Shown here piece after piece: positions 22,901-34,900 of a DNA stretch of 64,000 nucleotides; the stretch's first letter is position 1; each line of letters opens with the position of its first letter. The position numbers and the translations under genes are program-made. The notes under the pieces were generated by a model. That model did not search any database. It saw only the letters and a program-made list of their open reading frames with translations, and was not told the DNA's origin. Source of the stretch: Chionis minor (taxonomy: Eukaryota; Chordata; Aves; Charadriiformes; Chionididae); contig VZSF01011264.1 in the NCBI GenBank assembly GCA_013398295.1, forward strand, positions 124,001 to 188,000. Reading direction: 5' to 3'.

Positions 22901-25900
22901 AGGCTGCCTTGGCACCGTCTCGGGGTTTAATTACAGCAGTGATTAGGAATTCATAGCCTGTGCTCTCCCAAGAGCTGCTGCCCTGGCCAGCTTCGAGAAA
23001 GTTGGTGGTACCTGAGTCGGGGTGATGGCAGCGGCTGCTCCCAGGATCGCTCTCCCGCCATGTGCTTGCGTGAGGCTTGGAAAAATGAAAAGAAAAAAAG
23101 AATTGTACCTTGCAAGCAATACGCAAAATCCCCAAATGCCCTCTGCCTGCGGGGCTACAGCAGCCTCTGCGTGCATGTTTTCAGAAACACATTAATTAAT
23201 CATTGCGATAGCTTTCATTTAAATTAGCGAATGGGTCCCAGTGATGCAGTCTGACCCGTACCTGCCAGTTTTGCATCCCTGTGGATCCTGCTGCTCCCTT
23301 GCCCTCTGGAAACGGAGACTCTCATGTGGTGGCATAGTCACAAGGTGATTTGAATCCTCATCTCAGTCACCTGAACCTCGTGTACGGAGCCCTGCGAGCG
23401 TGTCTGTCTTCTGCAGGGGAAGGTCGGGGAGAATGGGCCCAACTTCGCCAGGTGCTTCCTGGTGCCAATCTTCCGTCACCGACCCCGCTTCGGGAAAGCA
23501 ACTACAAATCTCAGAGTCCGGGGTCTGCGGAGCGGAATGTGAGAAAACGCAGCTCAAAAAGCTCACGCTGTTTCACTTGAGTGAAATCCCTCTAAATCTG
23601 CCTCTCTGGATTGAGATGTTTTGCATCCTGTAAATTCTGTTTCCCCTGTGAAATGAGTGAGCAGCCGGTGCCATAGCCAAGGACACGGCTGCGCGGCGAG
23701 CGCTGGCTGACGGGGATATTCACGGAGTCGGAGAACGGCGTTTGTCCCGCTGCAGCTGGCACGGGGACAGAGGAGCTGTGGCTCTGCAGCTCGGAGCCAC
23801 CGGCTGTGCGCGGGCTGCGGTTCATCGGTCCCCACTGGAAATAGTTAATTCTCTCAGACAGACTGAAAAGCTGTTGCTTTGATTTTGGTTTAGTGCCATA
23901 AAGTCAAATGTAAAGAGCCTTTTTTGATGCTTGAATACAGGGATAGTAATCAGACATTTTGCCCAGTTTCCAACACAAAATGAATCACCCGCCTCTTCCC
24001 TACCCCGCCGTGGCTGCGTGGTGGGCAGGCGGATAAAGGCTTCCCAAAAGGACTTCTCCTTCCCCAGCGGGTGCCAGGGTGCTGACGCAAGGGTAGGAAG
24101 GATGTGATTGCACGGCTGCACAGGACGGGTAAAATTTTAATTGCATTATGCATACACCGGTAGTTTGAGGTTGTTCCCACACTGGTTTATGTCACTAAAA
24201 CTCCACTGGAGTTACAGAATCGCTTCCAGCAGGAAAAGATCAAAACTGACTCGCACAATAGTGCCGTTTGTAACTAAAAAAAATAAATGAGTGTTGTCCC
24301 CAGGGTGGTGGCCTGTTAACAGAGGCTGGTGGGTGGTTCAAAGCCCTGGCTACCCAGAGAGTGGCTGCAGCAGCCCGGTTCACCCCAAATCCCGGGCACG
24401 GGAGGCTCCGGGTGCCGTCCAACTCCGGTAGCTCCGGATTCTCAGCCGTGGCTGTTCCCTCCTAGCAACTAACCAGCACCTCTTCTTTTCTCAAAACCGC
24501 TTTCTTCCGTCCTCCCTTGCGTATTTGTTTTGCTTTTCTCTGCCATGGGAATGCTTTAGAAATCCTGTGGTAATGTGCAGTCCCGTTTGGAGTAAGTGGA
24601 ACTGTCGGTGTTGCCACATGCCACGTGCACAGCCATGGTGCTCGCGGGGAGCATGCATGGGGGCAGGGTGGTGGATTCGCCGCCGGTAACAGAAATGGGG
24701 CAAAACTGCTGGAGAAGGGGTGCGGAGGGTGTCCTGCCGCTGCTCCTGGGACCGAGGTGACGGTGGCGGCTGCCCACGGTGCGCGCTGGCAACCGTGCTG
24801 GCTTTTTTTTAAATTATTATTATTTATTTTCCTGATCACATGAGAAGTATATTCAGGTAGGAGAGTTCTGAAGCGTTTCTCCCTTGTCTGGACCGTGCTG
24901 CTCCTCCCACACGCACCTGGGCCCCTTCTCTGGCCACCTTCCCAAGGCAGGTTTGCTGCCCCGAGCGGATCAAGTTCGGGCTCATCAGGGATCGCTTTGG
25001 GATGCAACGATCAAGATTTAAGTCTTGCAAAAGCCAGAGGAGCTTTGTAGCGCAGAAATCAAATGTGATCAGAAAGGGGGGGTCAGGGACTGAGGTTACA
25101 GGTTGAATAAGAGGATTCAAAGGCGCTGGGAACTTCCCGTGCCTGGGTAAGTTCACTCTGGAGACCAGGATCTTGTTCTCAATGTGTACGTTTAGTCTTC
25201 ACTGAACTTAGATTACTAAGGGAAAGTAAGAAAACATAAGCAGATGAGAGTGAGAACTTTCTCCTTACCACGCTCGCGCTTCCACTGAACTCTCCCAGTC
25301 ATCCCAGCACCCTTGTTGCATTTGGGCAGAAAACTAAGTGGATTTCCACTTTCAAATGTATTTTTTGATATTATTTCCCATTGCTGACTTCCATCACTTT
25401 GGCATCCTCTGAGGTGCCCTACTTAAAATAAGTCACTGACAAGAAGTACTTAAGTATTTTTTTGTTGTTGTTTAATCATAAAGGATCTAAAAATCCTCGC
25501 AGACTTTGTGCTCGCAGGAATCTCTTAAGTTCATGGTGGAAATGGGCCAGCAGCTTCCCTTGAGCAGGGACAAGTGAATTTCTATTTTCCAGCCATGCTT
25601 ACTTATTTAATCCAGCTGATGTGGTTATGAAGGAAGGATTTGGCCACCTGTTCCAGGGACATGATCTGCTGCGTGACCAAAACTTCAGGTCAGTGGGATG
25701 CAATGGTCCGAGTAGGAATTCAGCAGAAGGCAGCAGAACGTGGCCACGAGTGGTCAAAAATAATAAGTGTACCGTGAGCATTTGATTGAGGTGAATGTGC
25801 TGATTTTTCTCCTGGAAGCGGGTGGAATGAGTGCAATTTCAGTAGTTTCTCTGTAGGTCTTGTGTTGCAGCAGCCAAAATTACACATTTTACCTCGCTGC

Positions 25901-28900
25901 GGAGGCCGATGCTGCCAACAGCACCCACCTCGTGGCACTGGATGGTCCACGGGGTCCCTGCCACCACCCCAGTAAGGGCAATATGTTCCATGCAAACCCA
26001 AGGAGCACCGTGCCCGTCACTTTGCTCAGGCCAAATACCTCCCGGCATTTAGAAGTGATTCTTCATTCTGTATTAAAGCATCGTATCTTTTGGCATATTA
26101 AAAGCACGCTTTTTGTCGTCTGGAGCAAATTTTTCAAAATCCAGGTACTGACATAAACCACACCTGGCACACATCAAGGGGATGCAGAGTCAGTAAAGGT
26201 GTAATAACGCTTTCGTCATTTCTGTATTATAACGGAAATAGTTTTATTCCCATACTGGATAGGGTCAGGCTTCCAACACTTCTTCTTTTTCTCGCAGCCC
26301 AGACTCTGGTGATCCTTTTGGCCATGCTGTGAGCTCCAGATGTCCGTGGATGCCCTGTGCCCAGACAGACGTGCAGAAAACCTGGCCCCGGTGCTCCCCG
26401 GGTGCTCCCCGCAGCCGGGCAGCTGCCGCTGCCTCCCTCTTCCCACCAGCACATTCCCAGCTTTCCGCTTGCAGCTTGGCTGCGCAGGTGGATGCAAAAC
26501 GCCGCTCACAGGCTGATGTGGAGGGAGGGAGCCTCAAGATTTCAGTGTGCCCAGCAACCATGGCAAATGTGGGGGCCAGCTTTGGTGGGACGGGCTGTGT
26601 TTCTGGGAGCAATCAGTTTTACGTGGGACTGGCTGGAACGCTCTTGCACCAGTAGCTCCTTCGTCAGTAACTGACGAGCTCCCCCACTGAGCTCTCCCTT
26701 TTTTTTTTGTAGTTTGCTAGAAGTGGTGTGTTTGGCAAGCTGCTTTTCACAGCCTGAGGTGGAGAAATATTGAGGGGAGAAATCAGCCCTCTGTCTCGGT
26801 TTGCCCTAACGTCATTGCAGCCGCGTATTGTATATTTTATTGGATGAGCTGATGCCTGGCATAATGCTCAAAATTCAGGGAAAGATACCCCAGTTATCCC
26901 AAAATTCAGGGAAAGTGGGTGGGTATTGCCCAGTAACATCATCTGGACGCTGTTTTATTCGCTGTGGTCATCACAACTGATCTTGGAGAGGCTAGTTGTG
27001 GTCCCAGAGGGTTTGCCCAGTCTGGAGCCCTTGGGGGAGCAGAGGTGGCTGCGGGGTGCTGGGCTGGCACCGGGGTGCAGCGTCTGGCCCAAGGGGTGAC
27101 TGGGCTAGTGGCCACAGGAGGGAGATGGCCCCGAACATGGGCTCTGTGTCACTGCCACTGCCCCCCGCCGGCCCCCATAGCTTGACAGTGGGTGAGGTTA
27201 ATTGTTCGCTGTGGTTTTTTTCGCTTGTGGAAACTTAAAAAGCTCCTGCAGAGCTTTGCGTGAGGGGTGCCCCCGTCTGCGGGCTGGCCTGCGCCGGCCT
27301 CCAGGGCTCGCTCCATGGCACAAATATGGGAAAAGGCTGCAGGAGGGTAGCCCTGACCTTCAGCGTAACCCAGACACTGTTCCCAGGAGGAAAAAAGCTG
27401 GTTTGTGTTAACGTCAGTGGTGCCATTGTGCGGGAAGTCCTGGCCCCCCATGGGAGCGAAGCCCCTCCATTAATCACTCCGTAGCTCTGCAGGCTGGAGC
27501 GACGCCACAGGGCGAGAGGAAAAGGGGCTGCCTGGGCTCCTGCGGCAGAAAAGCTTTTTCTTTAAGATCTTGTCTGCTGGTAAAGTCGCAAACGGATCGG
27601 TGGGGCTTAACAGGAAACCTTAACTGTTCGGATCCCCTCTGCAGCATCTGCTTGGCTTGTCCCTTGCAGGGCTGGCTGTTACTGGAGACTCCCTGGCAGG
27701 GAGTTGATACTGGGCCGTTACTGTAAATAGGAGTTATTTAAAATGCTTCTCGTGTACTCGACACCCAAACGCAAGTGCCCTGAGGACAGTCTCACTGTGC
27801 ACCCTGGGAGCAGCGAGCCGGGATCCGGCTCCTCTCTCCGGTGGCCATTTCTGCGTATGCAAAAGCCAAAAAGGTCAGGCCACCTGCAGGGTCTGCGCTT
27901 GGAAAGGTGCCCACTCCGCCACCTGCCCACTGCTTCCCCAGCCAGCAGCTCCCGCTCCCGGGAGTGAGTCCGGCACAAGCGAGAGCCCTCCCTGCGCCCG
28001 CAGCAAAGCGCTGCTGGGTGTAAAGGGAAGGAGCTGCAGCGTGTTACCACCCTGCGGCATAAAACTGCTCCCCCCGCCTGCCTCCTCCATGCACAGCCCT
28101 CTTTGCAGAAAAGGAGAAAAGTTTTCCTCTTTGCTTTTAGTTTCGGCACTGTCGGAGCAGCGCAGGGGCTGGGGGGGGTCCCCAGCAGCCCCAGTGTCCT
28201 GGCAGGAGCCGAGGTTCCAGCCCTTCTCTCTGGTGCCAGGGCTGCACCCTGCGGGACTGTCCGTCGGGAATGCCCTACACCCCTTCCCCCTCCCGGCAGC
28301 CGCCCCATGGAGCACCCGGAGTGCCGTGTCCTGCGGGGTGCGGGGCGGGGGCCCTGCGGTGGCGTGCTCTCCGCCTGATACCCCGGCACTGCCTTATCCC
28401 CTCCCTGCACTCGCTGCTGTTTCTTCCAGGAAACACTTGTGCGATGAAATGAAACTTTCTTTGGCTCGAAGCACCTATAATTTATCCTGATGTAAACCAT
28501 AAGGAACGTGAAGTGGAGAACGCGAAGCTCGGCAGAAAGCGGTGTTCCGGAGCGTGTCTCCGCAGCGTCTCGCACCCGGAGATGTGCTGCCTTTGCCCTG
28601 CTCCGCGCGAGCCGAGGGCTTGTGGCCGGAGCCGGCAATGTGTCGCCTGTCCCTGCCGGGCGCTGTGGCCACCACGTGCCCCCCGTCCTGCCTGGGCAAG
28701 GCCGAGCAGGCTCCTGGCAGCCCCAAGGGTGCGGCGGTAGCTGGATCCCAGAGCTCGTCACAGCGTCTCTGACAGGGGTAGCGGCAGCTGCGTCGCCTAA
28801 CGCACGTTGTACCCCCTTGGCCTTCAGGAGCCAGCTCTCTGCTCCTGCTCACCTTTGCAGGGATGTTTCCCCCTTTCTGGTGCCTCTTCCATAGGTGCTG

Positions 28901-31900
28901 TTCTTGGTGCCAAGCCAAGGTGGTTGTTGGTGGGCAGCCCCGCGGGCAGCACAGCGGCGTGTTGCACCGGCCAAGGAAGGGAAGTGCCTTCTGTGTGTTC
29001 AGTTTTGGGCACCGCAGTATCGGAGAGACACTGAGGTGCTGGCGTGTGTCCAGAGAAGGGCAACGGAGCTGGTGAGGGGTCTGGAGAACAAGTCTCCTGA
29101 GGAGCGGCTGAGGGAGTTGGGATTGTTCAGCCTGGAGAAGAGAAGGTTGAGGGGAGACCTTCTCACTCTCTACAACTCCCTGAAAGGAGGTTATAGCCAG
29201 GGGGGGTCAGTCTCTTCTCCCAAGGAACGAGCGACAGGACAAGAGGAAATGGCCTCAAGTTGTGCCAGGGGAGGTTTAGGTGGGATATTAGGAAAAACTT
29301 CTTTACCGAAAGGGTTCTCAGGCATTGGAACAGGCTGCCCAGGGAGGGGGTGGAATCGCCGTCCCTGGAGGTATTTAAAAGACGGGTGGATGTGGTGCTG
29401 AGGGACATGGGTTAGGGGTGGTTTTGGCAGTGTAGGTTATGGTTGGACTCGATGATCTTGAAGGTCTCTTCCAACCCAAGTGATTCTATGATTCTCCCCT
29501 TCCCGCACCACATGGAGACCCGCACTGCCCCTGCCTGTGCCCGTCCTGTGGCGTGGCCTGACGTGGCTTCCTTCTGCCTCCTGCAGAGTTTGCCGTTTCG
29601 CTCGTGGAGAAGATGCAGGCTCAGGAAATCCTGCGGAGCCTGCGGCTCCCTGAGTTCGACGACCTCAGCCAGTTTTTCCGCAACCTGCCGGCCACGGCGC
29701 TGGTGGGCATCGGTGCCTTCGCCGCTGTCGTCGCTTACTGGTTCGCCAGCCGGCCCCGGGCCGTGAAGCCGCCCTGCGACCTGCGGATGCAGTCGGAGGA
29801 AGTCGAGGTGAGGCCAGGGGCGCACGCCGGAGGGAGAGGCTGGGTTTCGGCCAGGTTTGCACCTGGGAGTGAGCACAGGGAATTCCGGGACGCGCTTTTG
29901 TTTGGTTTGATGGTTCCCCAACCTCATCCTGAAATCAGCCCTGTAATGCGCTGTGCCAGGGACCACTTCTCTCCTTAATTCACCTTTTCCTCTAAGCAGG
30001 AAAACTAGAAAAAAGCCCATTAATCTATTCTCTTAGATTTTCCGGAACGTTTTCATCTTAGCTTTGCTTAACCATCCATGACCAAAAATGGCAGGAGCTG
30101 CCATTGCACGGGAGAACCCACTGAAAGGCAAGATCTGATAAGATCAAATCAGCCGGCACTTCTCGGGGGTGTGTGTCCATTCCTGAGTTTGCTGCCGCAA
30201 ACTTTGTAATGACAAGAAAAAGTAGACCCGAATTCATGCTTAGAGGCTGAGGAGTTATTAATTTCCATGCTTGCGAAAAGTTTTAAAGTTTAATGAAGTC
30301 GCTCAGTTCTAAAGAGCAGAGATATTTCTGAAAATTGTTTCCACTTACGTTAATATCTGAAAGTGTGATGGGAATTTTTTAAAGCCTTTTGTGATGTCCC
30401 CTGTAAAACCTTCTTGTCTTTAATTCCAACAACTTTTTAAAAGGGTGGGAGGAGTTTACAATTTCCAAGCCAGTTTTCCCCTGTGGTTCGGACTTCAGTG
30501 AGACTCTTCTGGCTCCCAGCGCAGTCCCGGTTGGGTGACTCTCGCCCCACCTGCCTCCTGCTCCTGAAACACCCCCACTGAACCCAGGCACCGAGGGCTG
30601 GAGTCCGGCCTCTGCATTAGTCTGTCCTTGGTGTTGGTCTGGATGTCCTGGAGAAGGTGCTCATGGTGCCAGTCCTGGGGACCTGAGGAGCCAGAGCAGT
30701 TGCCCTCCCCAGCACCTCCCCACTCCACTACTTGCAGATTTGTAATTCCTCCTCAAATCTCCTTGGGAAACATCAACCATCTCCTGTGGCAACGAGCCGG
30801 GTCAAGTGCTCCTCTCCGGATGGGTTGTTCTCCATGTTACTGGAGTGCCAATGTGGACGTTCCACCTCTCCCGTCCCTTTGGGTGGTGGGGCAGGAACAT
30901 GGTGGTGGCTTCAGAGGCTCCTCCAGTGTTCGGGGAGCGTGCTGCTTTATGGTTCTCCATCTTCCGGCTGTGTCACATCGTGTCATGTTGTGTCGCACAG
31001 GGCCTGGCTGGGGCCCGCCGGTCGGTGATCGGGGACAGCCCACAGCTGCTGACGCACTACTACGACGATGCCAGGACCATGTACGAGGTCTTCAGGAGGG
31101 GATTCAGCATCTCCGGTGAGAGCATGATGATGGGGTGGCCTGGGAGCAGAGGTGGGGAGAGGTGGAGGACCAGGCGATGTAGAGGTCCAAATGGTGTGGG
31201 GAGGCTCAAAGGCTTCGGGAAGCTGAGGGACTGTAGAGGATGAAAGAGCACGGGAGCCCATAGAAGTGTGGGAGGCCAAAGTGGTGTAGAGGCTCATTTG
31301 TACTTGAAGGCCAAAGAAGCATGGGAGGCCACCAGAATGTGGGAAGCCACAAAACTGTGTAAGTCAAGAGAGCGAGAGGTTGAAAGAATAGGGGAGGCAC
31401 AAATAGCAAAGAGGTTGAAAAAGTGTAGGAGGCCCCAAGGGTGCAGGAGGCACAAAGAGTGCAAGAGCAAAAAGAGGGTGGGAAGCTGAAGGAGATATGG
31501 TTGCTGAAGGAGAGAGGGAGGCAAAAAAGTGCAGAGGCCCTGTGAATGTAGACCCTAAGAGTGTGGGAGGCCCAAAAACTACAGACTATGACATGTGGGA
31601 GGCCAAAAGAGTTTAGACGCCAAAAAGGTGTGAGATAACCAAGAAGAGTGAGAAGACCCACGAGTATCGAGGCCAAAGACTGGTAGGCCTGAGTGTTAAG
31701 GCCCAAAAGATGTGGAAGGCCCAACAAGCATAGAGGTTGAAAAGGTGTAGGAGGCCAAACGAGTGTTGAGGTCCAACAAGTTGAGAGGCTGAAAGGGTGA
31801 AGGAGGTCAACAAGGTGTAGAGGTCAACAAGGAAAAAGGCATAGGGAGGCCAACGAGGTGTAAAGGTTGATAAAGGAGTGGGAGGCTGACGTGATGTAGA

Positions 31901-34900
31901 GGTTGAAAAAGGCTGTGGGAGGCTGATGAAGTGTAGCGACTGAAAAAAGTGTGAATCACCAAAGAGGTGGAGAGGCCAAAAAGGTTTTGGGAGGCTGATG
32001 CGTTGTAGTGGCTAGTAAAAGCTTGGGAAGCTAAAAAGGTGTGGGGAGGCCAATGAGGTGTAGAGGCTGAAAAATGTGTTGGAGAACAACGAGGTGAAGA
32101 AACCAAAGAGGGGTGGGAGGCCAAAAGTGGATGGGAGAATGAAAAGGTGTGGGAGACCAATAAGGTGTAGAGGCTGAAGAAGTGTGGGAGACCAAAAAGG
32201 TGTGGGAGGCCCACTGAGAGTTTAAAGGCCCAAGGACTGTAGAGTCCCCAGACTTGTAGGAGGGCCAAGGACTGTAGAGGCCCAGAGAGTGTGAGGCCGA
32301 AAAGGTATGAGAGGTCAAAAGAGTGTATGAGACCAAAATATTGTGGGAGGATAAAAATGTGCAGGTGGCCAAAGAAGTGAAGAGGCCCCAAAAGTGTGGG
32401 AATCCACAGAAGCGTGGAAGGTCAACTGAGTGTAGCGGGCCAAAGAGTGGGGGTGCCGAAAAGGGGCGGGAGGGAGAAAGCGCTTCAAAGGACCACGGTT
32501 TGGGAGGCCCAGCTGGTGTGGAGGACAAGCAAGTGGACATCTTGGAGATTGGGAGGCCCAAAGAGTGGAAGCCAATAGAGTGGAAACAAAGTGAAGGGAG
32601 ACCCAGAGATGGAGACCCAAATAGACTGGGGCACCTGAGGGGTGGAGACCAGGAGAGTGGGAGGTCCAAGGAGCAGAGGCCAAGGAAGGAGGAGGCCCAG
32701 CGAGGGGCAGGGTGGGTGCTGCAGTTTGGGCTGCCCGTGGTGGCATGGGTGCTGGTTTTGGAGCGTGGGGGTTATAATTAGGGTTATGATTTGCAACGTG
32801 CATTATTTTGCCCTTAATGCCATTGAATTTTACTGTGCAGTCTCTTGGTGCCACGAGGTCTTTTTGCCGCTGCTGGCAGACGGCTTATCTCCCTGAATTT
32901 TGCAGCATCAGCGAAGCTGATTATTCATTATTCATTTCCAGAACATTTATGAATACATTATACAGGGCAGATCCAGGCATAGAACTGCGGAACGCAACAC
33001 GGCTCCTCCTCCCCTGCAAATGCTGATGCTTATTTCTGCTTGTTGCTGCCTTTTCGGCAGTAACTCACCCAGCTCACCTTCTACTCCGCGGCAGGGCAGG
33101 GTAAGGGACTCTGCCAAAAGCTCTTAGGAAAGCCCAGTGTGGTGTGTCAGTCCGTCGCCCTTACCCCGTGACCGGTGGTACCGCCAAAGAGCGCTCACAC
33201 GCTTCTGGGACGTCATTTCCCGCGCCAAAAAGCCGTGATGGCACTTCCCTGCTCTGTCACAGCTATTTCTATGTCCCCCAATTTCATTGTCAGATTATTA
33301 TTTTTGGTACCACCAAAAGCCTCAGTGGAATTGCAAATATTCCGCCCCACAGGAGAGGGGTAAATGAATTTAACTCGGTCGGTAGGAGCACGGAGGGATG
33401 CATCTTGTGCAGGTAAGTACAGTTAGCAAATTAATTAAACTCCTCCAATATTCCGCCTGTCACGTAGTGCTGCATATTGTCTTACCCTTCTCCAGAGTAG
33501 GCTGGCCTAAAAATAGCAGTTTTCACTTTGAAGTGTTTAAATCAAAAGGCAGCGAAAGCAGCGGGAGCCGGTGTTTGGGATGAAAACCCACATTGGCACC
33601 AATGCTCACGCTGCCACGGGAGAAGTGTCGCCTAACGAGGCTGTTTGGGGGCAAACTCCCCTGGGACCTTCAGGGAGGAGGACTGAAGTGACACCCTGGG
33701 AGATCCCAGCAGCCCGTCTCCCATTAGCTGCACCCGTGTGTCTAATTTGATCGTTAACTCCCGGCACCGCCCCCCGTAACACTGTTATTTCTGCTTTTTC
33801 TTCCAGAAAACGGCCCCTGCCTGGGGTTCAGGAAGCCCAAGCAGCCCTACCAGTGGCTGTCCTACAAGGAGGTGAGCTGGAAGTGACACCCCCCGCAGAG
33901 TCCCCTCCCACCCTGCCCAGCTGAAGGGGGTGCTAAGGCGCCCGTTGGTAACACGCGTGTTCCAGACCGGGAGGCTGCTAACGCACCCTGCCAGCGCTCC
34001 CGCTTTCCCGGCTGGGCACGTCCCGGTGTCATAGAAGTGTGTCGGCTTTCGGGGACCGGCTCGACGTCCTGAGCCCGCTCTTGACAGCGGCACCGACACG
34101 CTCAGAGCTGTTGGGGCATTGCCAACCAGAGGTCAACTGCTAGTCAACTACTAGTGGCTTGTGGCACCGTGAAAAACTGGGCTTTTAGAGAGCAGATGCA
34201 ACAATTTGAGAGCCTCCCCCTATAAGCTAAGTCTTCGCTTAGTTTGGTATCACTTATATTCCTCTCTTTTAATATATTTTTTTCCCCTCCAAATTCCAGG
34301 TGGCTGAAAGGGCAGAAGCTCTAGGTTCAGGGCTTCTTCAGCAGGGCTGCAAGCCATCCACCAAACAGTTCATCGGCGTCTTTGCTCAAAACCGTCCAGA
34401 GGTGAGACTTGAACTTCAACTTAGTGCTGTTTTAATAACGTTCCTGACTTGTGAGCTTGCTTTCTACTTGAAGCTTGTTCTCAAGTGTGTTAAGTCTGCT
34501 TCCATGGGCTCCTCCTCACCTTCATGCTTTGGTGTCCTCCTGCAGTGGATCATTTCTGAGCTGGCTTGCTACACCTACTCCATGGTGGTGGTTCCCCTCT
34601 ACGACACCTTAGGTCCCGGAGCCATTCGTTACATCGTCAACACAGGTAAAACCAGAATTGATGTAATCTTCTCAGAAACCCGTTTTGTTGTTCAGAAAGG
34701 TTTGTTTTCTTCAGCTTTCCAAAAGACAGGTGATTTTACTCACGGAGCGTCTTGAAGCCACTTAGAGAGGTGTGTCCCCATGCTGGGTCAGGGCTGCCTC
34801 TGCTGCACGTCCCACGCGCCCGGTCGTGCACAGCCGCGGATGGGGATGCTCTGACAGCAGGAATTACTCCACGGCCACCCACTCTTGTGCTGCTTCATAT

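Larger units (their letters stand above)
1505..29586 (+). other. ACSL6: ACSL6 intron 1 (28 kb)
   Basis: The intron runs from G|GTGAGT to CTGCAG|A. It contains CR1 fragments (2894-3120, 3306-3405, about 17567-18080, about 28985-29496), simple repeats, a cluster of N-marked junctions at 13111-14409, a CpG-rich patch near 14000-14650 and scattered AT-rich stretches that may be conserved noncoding DNA (for example 8340-8640 and 10260-10400), which cannot be tested here. Long open frames in it are GC-rich chance frames with no recognisable protein. Confidence 0.85.

Noticed and set aside
27718..28761. 347-codon open frame on the - strand, the longest frame in the window
   Set aside because: It lies in GC-rich intron 1, shows no protein family I recognise, has Arg/Pro/Gly-heavy composition typical of chance frames, and no splice or promoter context supports it.
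31206..32854. Several overlapping - strand frames of 170-212 codons rich in Leu, Ser, His and Phe
   Set aside because: They are the complement of the degenerate 18-bp tandem array. A multiple-of-three period keeps frames open, so the open frames are a by-product of the repeat.
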